Shown in pieces: positions 1 to 9,949 of a DNA stretch of 64,000 nucleotides. How positions within the stretch are numbered: position 1 is the stretch's first letter; each line of letters starts with the position of its first letter. The notes below the pieces were generated by a model. The model searched no databases and was not told the origin of the DNA. It saw only the letters and a program-made list of their open reading frames with translations. The stretch comes from Elmis aenea (taxonomy: Eukaryota > Arthropoda > Insecta > Coleoptera > Elmidae): assembly GCA_947652605.1 (NCBI GenBank), contig CANTFG010000098.1, forward strand, positions 62,001 through 126,000, read 5' to 3'. The position numbers and the translations under genes were made by a program.

Positions 1-800
1 ATGTCTTTCAATGAGCTGGTTTTAATTTTTAATGATTTCCTAAAAATACCGTGCTTTAGTTAATACATATGTTCCTTGAGCGACTATTTTTAAACAATTT
101 TAATTATTGATTTGTAAATCACAGGACAAGTTTATCCTTCGCATCTTTACATGAATACAATTGTTTTGCATATGTCTTTCAATGAGCTGGTTTTAATTTT
201 TAATAATTTCCTAAAAATACCGTGCTTTAGTTAATACATATGTTCCTTGAGCGACTATTTCTAAACAATTTTAATTATTGATTTGTATATCACAGGAACA
301 GTTTATCCATCGCCTCTTTACATGAATACAATTGTTTTGCATATGTCTTTCAATGAGCTGGTTTTAATTTTTAATAATTTCTTAAAAATACCGTGCTTTA
401 GTTAATACATATGTTTCTTGAGCGACTATTTCTAAACAATTTTAATTATTGATTTGTATATCACAGGAACAGTTTATCCATCGCCTCTTTACATGAATAC
501 AATTGTTTTGCATATGTCTTTCAATGAGCTGGTTTTAATTTTTAATAATTTCCTAAAAATACCGTGCTTTAGTTAATACATATGTTCCTTAAGCGACTAT
601 TTCGAAACAATTTTAATTATAGATTTGTATATCACAGGAACAGTTTATCCATCGCCTCTTTACATGAATACAATTGTTTTGCATATGTCTTTCAATGAGC
701 TGGTTTTAATTTTTAATAATTTTCTAAAAATACCGTGCTTTAGTTAATACATATGTTCCTTGAGCGACTATTTCGAAACAATTTTAATTATTGATTTGTA

Positions 801-960
801 TATTACAGGAACAGTTTATCTATCGCCTCTTTACATGTATACAATTGTTTTGCATATGTCTTTCAAAGAGCTGGTTTTAATTTTTAATAATTTCCTAAAA
901 ATACCGTGCTTTAGTTAATACATATGTTCCTTAAGCGACTATTTCGAAACAATTTCAATT
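801..960. repeat. Satellite monomer type 2 (tattac-tatctatcg-catgtatac-caaagag), first of eight
   Basis: A distinctive monomer with four linked variants. Copies start at 801, 4733, 30309, 33387, 38346, 47752, 53390 and 62277, nearly always preceded by a ccttaag/atagattt monomer and followed by a ggaacag monomer and then a ccttaag/ttcaatt/cagaaac monomer. It marks a recurring multi-monomer cassette shared by the far left and the right half of the window but absent from about 5-30 kb. Confidence 0.75.
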
Positions 961-3194
961 ATTGATTTGTATATCACAGAAACAGTTTATCCATCGCCTC
1001 TTTACATGAATACAATTGTTTTGCATATGTCTTTCAATGAGCTGGTTTTAATTTTTAATAATTTCCTAAAAATACCGTGCTTTAGTTAATACATATGTTC
1101 CTTAAGCGACTATTTCGAAACAATTTCAATTATTGATTTGTATATCACAGAAACAGTTTATCCATCGCCTCTTTACATGAATACAATTGTTTTGCATATG
1201 TCTTTCAATGAGCTGGTTTAAATTTTTAATAATTTCCTAAAAATACCGTGCTTTAGTTAATACATATGTTCCTTAAGCGACTATTTCTAAACAATTTTAA
1301 TTATTGATTTGTATATCACAGGAACAGTTTATCCATCGCCTCTTTACATGAATGCAATTGTTTCGCATATATCTTTCAATAAGCTGGTTTTAATTTTTAA
1401 TAATTTCCTAAAAATACCGTGCTTTAGTTAATACATATATTCCTTGAGCGACTATTTCGAAACAATTTTAATTATTGATTTGTATATCACAGGAACAGTT
1501 TATCCTTCGCATCTTTACATGAAAAAAATTGTTTTGCATATGTCTTTCAATGAGCTGGTTTTAATTTTTAATAATTTCCTAAAAATACCGTGCTTTAGTT
1601 AATACATATGTTCCTTGAGCGACTATTTCGAAACAATTTTAATTATTAATTTGTATATCACAGGAACAGTTTATCCTTCGCATCTTTACATGAAAAAAAT
1701 TGTTTTGCATATGTCTTTCAATGAGCTGGTTTTAATTTTTAATAATTTCCTAAAAATACCGTGCTTTAGTTAATACATATGTTCCTTGAGCGACTATTTC
1801 GAAACAATTTTAATTATTGATTTGTATATCACAGAAACAGTTTATCCATCGCTTCTTTACATGAATACAATTGTTTTGCATATGTCTTTCAATGAGCTGG
1901 TTTTAATTTTTAATAATTTCCTAAAAATACCGTGCTTTAGTTAATACATATGTTCCTTGAGCGACTATTTCGAAACAATTTTAATTATTGATTTGTATAT
2001 CACAGGAACAGTTTATCCTTCGCATCTTTACATGAAAAAAATTGTTTTGCATATGTCTTTCAATGAGCTGGTTTTAATTTTTAATAATTTCCTAAAAATA
2101 CCGTGCTTTAGTTAATACATATGTTCCTTGAGCGACTATTTCGAAACAATTTTAATTATTGATTTGTATATCACAGGAACAGTTTATCCATCGCCTCTTT
2201 ACATGAATACAATTGTTTTGCATATGTCTTTCAATGAGCTGGTTTTAATTTTTAATAATTTCCTAAAAATACCGTGCTTTAGTTAATACATATGTTCCTT
2301 GAGCGACTATTTCTAAACAATTTTAATTATTGATTTGTATATCACAGGAACAGTTTATCCATCGCCTCTTTACATGAATACAATTGTTTAGCATATGTCT
2401 TTCAATGAGCTGGTTTTAATTTTTAATAATTTCCTAAAAATACCGTGCTTTAGTTAATACATATGTTCCTTGAGCGACTATTTCGAAACAATTTTAATTA
2501 TTGATTTGTATATCACAGGAACAGTTTATCCATCGCCTCTTTACATGAATACAATTGTTTTGCATATGTGTTTCAATGAGCTGGTTTTAATTTTTAATAA
2601 TTTCCTAAAAATACCGTGCTTTAGTTAATACATATGTTCCTTGAGCGACTATTTCGAAACAATTTTAATTATTGATTTGTATATCACAGGAACAGTTTAT
2701 CCATCGCCTCTTTACATGAATACAATTGTTTTGCATATGTCTTTCAATGAGCTGGTTTTAATTTTTAATAATTTCCTAAAAATACCGTGCTTTAGTTAAT
2801 ACATATGTTCCTTGAGCGACTATTTCGAAACAATTTTAATTATTGATTTGTATATCACAGAAACAGTTTATCCATCGCCTCTTTACATGAATACAATTGT
2901 TTTGCATATGTCTTTCAATGAGCTGGTTTTAATTTTTAATAATTTCCTAAAATTACCGTGCTTCAGTTAATACATATGTTCCTTGAGCGACTATTTCGAA
3001 ACAAATTCAATTATTGATTTGTATATCACAGGAACAGTTTATCCATCGCCTCTTTACATGAATACAATTGTTTTGCATATGTCTTTCAATGAGCTGGTTT
3101 TAATTTTTAATAATTTCCTAAAAATACCGTGCTTTAGTTAATACATATGTTCCTTAAGCGACTATTTCGAAACAATTTTAATTATTGATTTGTA

Positions 3195-3930
3195 TATTAC
3201 AGGAACAGTTTATCTATCGCCTCTTTACATGAATACAATTGTTTTGCATATGTCTTTCAATGAGCTGGTTTTAATTTTTAATAATTTCCTAAAAATACCG
3301 TGCTTTAGTTAATACATATGTTCCTTGAGCGACTATTTCGAAACAATTTTAATTATTGATTTGTATATCACAGGAACAGTTTATCCATCGCCTCTTTACA
3401 TGAATACAATTGTTTTGCATATGTCTTTTAATGAGCTGGTTTTAATTTTTAATAATTTCCTAAAAATACCGTGCTTTAGTTAATACATATGTTCCTTGAG
3501 CGACTATTTCGAAACAATTTTAATTATTGATTTGTATATCACTGGAACAGTTTATCCATCGTTTTTTTACGTGAATACAATTGTTTTGCATATGTCTTTC
3601 AATGAGCTGGTTTTAATTTTAATAATTTCCTAAAAATACCGTGCTTTAGTTAATACATATGTTCCTTGAGCGACTATTTCTGAACAATTTTAATTATTGA
3701 TTTGTATATCAAAGGAACAGTTTATCCATCGCCTTTTTACATGAATACAATTGTTTTGCATATGTCTTTCAAAGAGCTGGTTTTAATTTTTAATAATTTC
3801 CTAAAAATACCGTGCTTTAGTTAATACATATGTTCCTTGAGCGACTATTTCGTAACAATTTTAATTATTGATTTGTATATCACAGGAACAGTTTATCCAT
3901 CGCCTCTTAACATGAATACAATTGTTTTGC
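3195..3930. repeat. Satellite cassette type 1 (tattac-ctatcg to cgtaac-cttaacatg), first of five
   Basis: A run of about five monomers carries in order: tattac with tatctatcg; gtcttttaatg; tcactggaacag with an expanded T run; tctgaac with atcaaagg and caaagag; then cgtaac with cttaacatg. Related runs begin at 13037, 18339, 21417 and 25179, and none is seen after about 26 kb. The copies at 21417 and 25179 have tattgag in place of taatgag. Boundaries are approximate. Confidence 0.7.
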
Positions 3931-6900
3931 ATATGTCTTTCAATGAGCTGGTTTTAATTTTTAATAATTTCCTAAAAATACCGTGCTTTAGTTAATACAT
4001 ATGTTCCTTGAGCGACTATTTCTAAACAATTTTAATTATTGATTTGTATATCACAGGAACAGTTTATCCATCGCCTTTTTACATGAATACAATTGTTTTG
4101 CATATGTCTTTCAATGAGCTGGTTTTAATTTTTAATAATTTCTTAAAAATACCGTGCTTTAGTTAATACATATGTTCCTTGAGCGACTATTTCTGAACAA
4201 TTTTAATTATTGATTTGTATATCAAAGGAACAGTTTATCCATCGCCTTTTTACATGAATACAATTGTTTTGCATATGTCTTTCAATGAGCTGGTTTTAAT
4301 TTTTAATAATTTCTTAAAAATACCGTGCTTTAGTTAATACATATGTTTCTTGAGCGACTATTTCTAAACAATTTTAATTATTGATTTGTATATCACAGGA
4401 ACAGTTTATCCATCGCCTCTTTACATGAATACAATTGTTTTGCATATGTCTTTCAATGAGCTGGTTTTAATTTTTAATAATTTCCTAAAAATACCGTGCT
4501 TTAGTTAATACATATGTTCCTTAAGCGACTATTTCGAAACAATTTTAATTATAGATTTGTATATCACAGGAACAGTTTATCCATTGCCTCTTTACATGAA
4601 TACAATTGTTTTGCATATGTCTTTCAATGAGCTGGTTTTAATTTTTAATAATTTTCTAAAAATACCGTGCTTTAGTTAATACATATGTTCCTTGAGCGAC
4701 TATTTCGAAACAATTTTAATTATTGATTTGTATATTACAGGAACAGTTTATCTATCGCCTCTTTACATGTATACAATTGTTTTGCATATGTCTTTTAAAG
4801 AGCTGGTTTTAATTTTTAATAATTTCCTAAAAATACCGTGCTTTAGTTAATACATATGTTCCTTGAGCGACTATTTCGAAACAATTTTAATTATTGATTT
4901 GTATATCACAGGAACAGTTTATCCATCGCCTCTTTACATGAATACAATTGTTTTGCATATGTCTTTCAATGAGCTGGTTTTAATTTTTAATAATTTCCTA
5001 AAAATACCGTGCTTTAGTTAATACATATGTTCCTTGAGCGACTATTTCGAAATAATTTTAATTATTGATTTGTATATCACAGGAACAGTTTATCCATCGC
5101 CTCTTTACATGAATACAATTGTTTTGCATATGTCTTTCAACGAGCTGGTTTTAATTTTTAATAATTTCCTAAAAATACCGTGCTTTAGTTAAAACATATG
5201 TTCCTTGAGCGACTATTTCGAAACAATTTTAATTATTGATTTGTATATCACAGGAACAGTTTATCCATCGCCTCTTTACATGAATACAATTGTTTTGCAT
5301 ATGTCTTTCAATGAGCTGGTTTTAATTTTTAATAATTTCCTAAAAATACCGTGCTTTAGTTAATACATATGTTCCTTAAGCGACTATTTCGAAACAATTT
5401 CAATTATTGATTTGTATATCACAGAAACAGTTTATCCATCGCCTCTTTACATGAATACAATTGTTTTGCATATGTCTTTCAATGAGCTGGTTTTAATTTT
5501 TAATAATTTCCTAAAAATACCGTGCTTTAGTTAATACATATGTTCCTTGAGCGACTATTTCTAAACAATTTTAATTATTGATTTGTATATCACAGGAACA
5601 GTTTATCCATCGCTTCTTTACATGAATACAATTGTTTTGCATATGTCTTTCAAAGAGCTGGTTTTAATTTTTAATAATTTCCTAAAAATACCGTGCTTTA
5701 GTTAATACATATGTTCCTTAAGCGACTATTTCGAAACAATTTCAATTATTGATTTGTATATCACTGGAACAGTTTATCCATCGCCTCTTTACATGAATAC
5801 AATTGTTTTGCATATGTCTTTCAATGAGCTGGTTTTAATTTTTAATGATTTCCAAAAAATACCGTGCTTTAGTTCATACATATGTTCCTTGAGCGACTAT
5901 TTCGAAACAATTTTAATTATTGATTTGTATATCACAGAAACAGTTTATCCATCGCCTCTTTACATGAATACAATTGTTTTGCATATGTCTTTCAATGAGC
6001 TGGTTTTAATTTTTAATAATTTCCTAAAAATACCGTGCTTTAGTTAATACATATGTTCCTTGAGCGACTATTTCTAAACAATTTTAATTATTGATTTGTA
6101 TATAACAGGATCAGTTTATCCATCGCCTCTTTACATGAATACAATTGTTTTGCATATGTCTTTCAATGAGCTGGTTTTAATTTTTAATAATTTCCTAACA
6201 ATACCGTGCTTTAGTTAATACATATGTTCCTTGAGCGACTATTTCGAAACAATTTTAATTATTGATTTGTATATCACAGGAACAGTTTATCCATCGCCTC
6301 TTTACATGAATACAATTGTTTTGCATATGTCTTTCAATAAGCTGGTTTTAATTTTTAATAATTTCCTAAAAATACCGTGCTTTAGTTAATACATATGTTC
6401 CTTGAGCGACTATTTCTAAACAATTTTAATTATTGATTTGTATATCACAGGAACAGTTTATCCATCTCCTCTTTACATGAATACAATTGTTTTGCATATG
6501 TCTTTCAATGAGCTGGTTTTAATTTTTAATAATTTCCTAAAAATACAGTGCTTTAGTTAATACATATGTTCCTTGAGCGACTATTTCTAAACAATTTTAA
6601 TTATTGATTTGTATATGACAGGAACAGTTTATCCATCGCCTTTTTACATGAATACAATTGTTTTGCATATGTCTTTCAATGAGCTGGTTTTAATTTTTAA
6701 TAATGTCTTAAAAATACCGTGCTTTAGTTAATACATATGTTCCTTGAGCGACTATTTCTAAACAATTTTAATTATTGATTTGTATATCACAGGAACAGTT
6801 TATCCATCGCCTCTTTACATGAATACAATTGTTTTGCATATGTCTTTCAATGAGCTGGTTTTAATTTTTAATTATTTCCTAAAAATACCGTGCTTTAGTT

Positions 6901-7949
6901 AATACATATGTTCCTTGAGCGACTATTTCGAAACAATTTTAATTATTGATTTGTATATCACAGGATCAGTTTATCCATCGCCTCTTTACATGAATACAAT
7001 TGTTTTGCATATGTCTTTCAATGAGCTGGTTTTAATTTTTAATAATTTCCTAAAAATACCGTGCTTTAGTTAATACATATGTTCCTTGAGCGACTATTTC
7101 GAAACAATTTTAATTATTGATTTGTATATCACAGGAACAGTTTATCCATCGCCTCTTTACATGAATACAATTGTTTTGCATATGTCTTTCAATGAGCTGG
7201 TTTTAATTTTTAATAATTTCCTAAAAATACCGTGCTTTAGTTAATACATATGTTCCTTGAGCGACTATTTCTAAACAATTTTAATTATTGATTTGTATAT
7301 CACAGGAACAGTTTATCCATCGCCTCTTTACATGAATACAATTGTTTTGCATATGTCTTTCAATGAGCTGGTTTTAATTTTTAATAATTTCCTAAAAATA
7401 CCGTGCTTTAGTTAATACATATGTTCCTTGAGCGACTATTTCTAAACAATTTTAATTATTGATTTGTATATCACAGGAACAGTTTATCCATCGCCTCTTT
7501 ACATGAATACAATTGTTTTGCATATGTCTTTCAATGAGCTGGTTTTAATTTTTAATAATCTCCTAAAAATACCGTGCTTTAGTTAATACATATGTTCCTT
7601 GAGCGACTATTTCTAAACAATTTTAATTATTGATTTGTATATCACAGGAACAGTTTATCCATCGCCTCTTTACATGAATACAATTGTTTTGCATATGTCT
7701 TTCAATGAGCTGGTTTTAATTTTTAATAATTTCCTAAAAATACCGTGCTTTAGTTAATACATATGTTCCTTGAGCGACTATTTCTAAACAATTTTAATTA
7801 TTGATTTGTATATCACAGGAACAGTTTATCCATCGCCTCTTTACATGAATACAATTGTTTTGCATATGTCTTTCAATGAGCTGGTTTTAATTTTTAATAA
7901 TTTCCTAAAAATACCGTGCTTTAGTTAATACATATGTTCCTTGAGCGAC

Positions 7950-7963
7950 TATTTTGAAACAAT
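7950..7963. repeat. Target-site duplication, left copy
   Basis: The 14 bases tattttgaaacaat are satellite sequence, repeated exactly at 9072-9085 on the other side of the element. Removing the element and one copy restores an unbroken 171-bp register, so the insertion neither lost nor gained other satellite bases. Its last four bases, caat, also extend the element's inverted repeat, so the exact left boundary is ambiguous by up to 4 bp. Confidence 0.93.
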
Positions 7964-8107
7964 GTATACAGGTTGTTTCCGGGTTGGAACCGCGTCGAAG
8001 GTTTCTTCTTAACCGACGTTTCGTCCTCCTTCATCGGGGACATCTTCAGGGGTTGTTGGTTAAACAGCAACTGGCGAGTCATTTGTGTCTGGTGTATTTA
8101 TAGTAGG
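7964..8107 (-). repeat. Terminal inverted repeat, left arm (inverted copy of the PLE 3' end)
   Basis: These 144 bases are, base for base, the reverse complement of 8893-9036, with no mismatch or gap when read by eye. The left arm therefore carries an inverted piece of the endonuclease C-terminus, its stop codon and the hammerhead-like motif. PLE terminal repeats are known to occur in direct or inverted orientation. Perfect identity between arms suggests recent insertion, or that one arm was copied from the other during insertion. Confidence 0.95.
8009..8063 (-). ncRNA. Candidate hammerhead ribozyme in the left inverted repeat
   Basis: This is the exact reverse complement of the right-hand motif: core box at 8043-8049, GAAA at 8019-8022 and predicted cleavage after 8015, all on the minus strand. 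A minus-strand transcript entering from the satellite could in principle self-cleave here. A plus-strand transcript through both arms would instead be able to form a 144-bp hairpin that competes with ribozyme folding. Activity is inferred only. Confidence 0.6.
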
Positions 8108-8124
8108 ACACTATAGTAGGACAC
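8099..8124. repeat. 13-bp tandem duplication at the inversion/truncation junction
   Basis: The word tatagtaggacac occurs twice in a row, at 8099-8111 and 8112-8124. The inverted repeat ends at 8107 within the first copy, and the coding body continues from the second. The nine bases tatagtagg match the inverted 3' repeat, while acac appears to come from the truncated body. This marks where the inverted 3' fragment was joined to the 5'-truncated element. Confidence 0.85.
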
Positions 8125-8940
8125 TCGGTCTACCGGAAGCCAACACACACCAACCGTTACCTGAACGCGCTGTCTCACCATCACCCGTCACAAAAACAAT
8201 CGGTCATCAACTCGCTAGTTCACAGGGCAGTTACACTATCCGAACCGGACTCCCTATCATCAGAACTAGTAAAAGTAACGGATGCTCTAACCAACAATGG
8301 GTACAACAAACGGGACATCCAACGAACGATCACCCGATTCTTGGAACCCGACAGGATCAGACAAACTAAGAACACGACCACAACATCAACAACCACCGCC
8401 TATCTGCCATATATCAAGAATGTTACAGACAGAATCAGCAAAATTCTCCGAAAACATGATATTAGAACATCGTTCAATACCCACAGAAAATTATCAGAGT
8501 GCCTACCCAGCGTCAAGGATAGTCTCCCGCTTCAAACCAAGGGGATCTATAAAATACCCTGCACATGCGGCAAGGTCTACATTGGGGAGACACGAAGAAC
8601 TATCAAAACGCGAATCAGTGAGCACGAAAGGGACACCAGACTGAAACACATCACTCAATCAGCATTAGCTGAACACAAACATGATACCGGCCACAACATC
8701 AAATTTGCCGAAACAGAAGTGCTATCGAGAACATCACGATACTACCCCCGCAAAATTAGGGAAGCCATAGAGATATTCAAAAACCCAAACAACATCAACC
8801 GAGACAACGGCTACCCCCTCCACAACTCCTGGAAGAGGCTGATAAACAGTAGATTATACGCTCCAGCGCCCGTCACACATCATCAACCACAGCCTACTAT
8901 AAATACACCAGACACAAATGACTCGCCAGTTGCTGTTTAA
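8107..8940 (+). pseudogene. PLE polyprotein remnant: end of reverse transcriptase plus complete GIY-YIG endonuclease
   Basis: The frame is open from 8107, just after TAG codons at 8101 and 8104, to TAA at 8938-8940: 277 codons with no break. No start codon is assigned because the 5' part is missing. Counting codon 1 at 8107, residues 8-15 read VYRKPTHT and are followed by RYLNALSHHHPSQK (17-30) and a basic helix-like stretch ELVKVTDALTNNGYNKRDI (53-71). This resembles the segment after the RT catalytic core (thumb/connector) in PLEs. A Thr-rich linker spans 89-97. The GIY-YIG nuclease follows: GIY at 146-148, Cys 152 and 154, YIG at 158-160, Arg 169 and His 173 in TRISEH, His 190, 192 and 196 around TGH, Glu 219 in REAIEI, and NRDNGYPLHNSW ending at about 242. 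The Cys/His set matches the zinc-binding elaboration typical of PLE endonucleases. In an intact element this enzyme nicks target DNA for target-primed reverse transcription. RT palm and fingers are absent. The C-terminus lies within the terminal repeat. Confidence 0.9.
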
Positions 8941-9036
8941 CCAACAACCCCTGAAGATGTCCCCGATGAAGGAGGACGAAACGTCGGTTAAGAAGAAACC
9001 TTCGACGCGGTTCCAACCCGGAAACAACCTGTATAC
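8893..9036 (+). repeat. Terminal inverted repeat, right arm (PLE 3' terminal repeat)
   Basis: This is the sense-orientation terminal repeat, identical as reverse complement to 7964-8107. It overlaps the last 15 sense codons and the stop of the endonuclease frame (stop at 8938-8940), then continues as 3' untranslated sequence containing the hammerhead-like core at 8951-8985. Complementarity continues four bases further at each end (gtatacattg at 9031-9040 against caatgtatac at 7960-7969), running into the left target-site duplication. Confidence 0.95.
8937..8991 (+). ncRNA. Candidate hammerhead ribozyme in the right terminal repeat
   Basis: The order matches a type I hammerhead. The core box CTGAAGA (8951-8957) fits CUGANGA. 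A stem II of GTCC (8959-8962) with GGAC (8974-8977) can extend by CC (8963-8964) with GG (8971-8972) across a bulged A. GAAA follows at 8978-8981, then CGTC at 8982-8985, with predicted cleavage after C8985. Stem III would be only AC/GT, but ACGT is self-complementary, so a dimeric fold could build a longer helix. Outer stem I can pair TTAACC (8937-8942) with GGTTAA (8986-8991). Hammerheads with minimal stem III are established in PLE terminal repeats. An unpaired U at 8958 and an internal loop in stem I keep this a candidate. Confidence 0.65.
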
Positions 9037-9071
9037 ATTGGACATCGGCCGCGGAAGCCTACAACATAGAT
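9037..9071 (+). other. 35-bp 3' tail of the PLE beyond the inverted repeat
   Basis: GC-rich, non-satellite sequence (attggacatcggccgcgg at 9037-9054, ending in acaacatag) lies between the right terminal repeat and the target-site duplication. Only its first four bases are matched at the left end. PLE copies commonly carry a short extension past one terminal repeat. No poly(A) or simple-repeat tail is present. Confidence 0.75.
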
Positions 9072-9085
9072 TATTTTGAAACAAT
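9072..9085. repeat. Target-site duplication, right copy
   Basis: An exact match to the 14 bases at 7950-7963, directly after the element tail, and it runs on into normal monomer sequence (tttaattattgattt). A staggered cut of about 14 nt is in keeping with endonuclease-mediated, target-primed insertion. Confidence 0.93.
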
Positions 9086-9949
9086 TTTAATTATTGATTT
9101 GTATATCACAGGAACAGTTTATCCATCGCCTCTTTACATGAATACAATTGTTTTGCATATGTCTTTCAATGAGCTGGTTTTAATTTTTAATAATTTCCTA
9201 AAAATACCGTGCTTTAGTTAATACATATGTTCCTTGAGCGACTATTTTTAAACAATTTTAATTATTGATTTGTATATCACAGGACAAGTTTATCCTTCGC
9301 ATCTTTACATGAATACAATTGTTTTGCATATGTCTTTCAATGAGCTGGTTTTAATTTTTAATAATTTCCTAAAAATACCGTGCTTTAGTTAATACATATG
9401 TTCCTTGAGCGACTATTTCTAAACAATTTTAATTATTGATTTGTATATCACAGGAACAGTTTATCCATCGCCTCTTTACATGAATACAATTGTTTTGCAT
9501 ATGTCTTTCAATGAGCTGGTTTTAATTTTTAATAATTTCCTAAAAATACCGTGCTTTAGTTAATACATATGTTCCTTGAGCGACTATTTCTAAACAATTT
9601 TAATTATTGATTTGTATATCACAGGAACAGTTTATCCATCGCCTCTTTACATGAATACAATTGTTTTGCATATGTCTTTCAATGAGCTGGTTTTAATTTT
9701 TAATAATTTCCTAAAAATACCGTGCTTTAGTTAATACATATGTTCCTTGAGCGACTATTTCTAAACAATTTTAATTATTGATTTGTATATCACAGGACAA
9801 GTTTATCCTTCGCATCTTTACATAAATACAATTGTTTTGCATATGTCTTTCAATGAGCTGGTTTTAATTTTTAATAATTTCCTAAAAATACCGTGCTTTA
9901 GTTAATACATATGTTCCTTGAGCGACTATTTCTAAACAATTTTAATTAT

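Larger units (their letters stand above)
1..7949. repeat. 171-bp satellite array, left segment (about 46.5 monomers)
   Basis: Head-to-tail monomers recur every 171 bp; the word atgtctttcaatgagctgg starts at 1, 172, 343 and so on. Invariant words include ataccgtgctttagtt, acatatgttcc, gagcgacta and cagtttatcc. Variation is mostly single-base: tttctaaac or tttcgaaac, ggaacag or gaaacag or ggacaag, and cgcctc or cgcatc. One 1-bp deletion near 3611 (ttttaattttaata) shifts register by one base; otherwise phase is kept to 7949. Local variant combinations recur as cassettes, for example tattac-ctatcg-tgtatac-caaagag at 801 and 4733. There is no gene in this stretch; the open frame at 5754-6047 is a satellite by-product. 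Strand is arbitrary. Confidence 0.98.
7964..9071 (+). mobile_element. 5'-truncated Penelope-like retroelement (PLE) inserted in the satellite
   Basis: This is the only non-satellite sequence in the window: 1,108 bp with clearly higher GC than its surroundings. From left to right it holds an inverted copy of its own 3' end (7964-8107), a 5'-truncated coding body ending in a GIY-YIG endonuclease (8107-8940), the 3' terminal repeat (8893-9036) and a 35-bp tail (9037-9071). A 14-bp direct duplication of satellite DNA flanks it. PLEs are retroelements whose reverse transcriptase is related to telomerase and whose copies are often truncated, tandem or partly inverted; this copy fits that pattern. 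It lacks the reverse transcriptase catalytic core and so cannot be autonomous. The PLE assignment rests on protein motifs plus the hammerhead-like terminal repeats. The subfamily is not determined. Confidence 0.93.

Noticed and set aside
85..101. CENP-B box in the monomer (tttcgaaaca region in many copies)
   Set aside because: The tttcg copies match only the NTTCGNNNNA half of the box. The CGGG part is replaced by AT-rich sequence, and the C-G pair is itself variable (tttcta, tttttaa, tttctga). It does not meet the motif.
8341..8343. TTG at 8341 as the start of the endonuclease gene
   Set aside because: The frame is open upstream to 8107, and the upstream part encodes PLE-like motifs such as VYRKPTHT. 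The coding region is a truncated polyprotein, not a separate gene starting at TTG.
8085..8644. Plus-strand open frames at 8085-8369 and 8297-8644 in the other two frames
   Set aside because: They overlap the PLE frame, whose translation shows clear RT-end and GIY-YIG motifs. The alternatives have no recognisable motif and are shadows.
8964..8970. CCGATGA at 8964-8970 as the hammerhead core box
   Set aside because: It has C in place of the conserved U at the second position and leaves no room for a stem II before GAAA at 8978. CTGAAGA at 8951-8957 gives a consistent fold.
7964..9071. Interpreting the inverted repeats as a DNA transposon (MITE or TIR element)
   Set aside because: The body encodes the end of a PLE reverse transcriptase and a GIY-YIG endonuclease, not a transposase. 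The arms are copies of the coding 3' end, the right side has a unique 35-bp tail, and the 14-bp duplication fits a retroelement better.
8854..9084. Minus-strand open frame of 76 codons over the right terminal repeat
   Set aside because: It is antisense to the endonuclease C-terminus and 3' terminal repeat, its 5' start lies in the satellite flank, and it shows no domain. It is a shadow frame.
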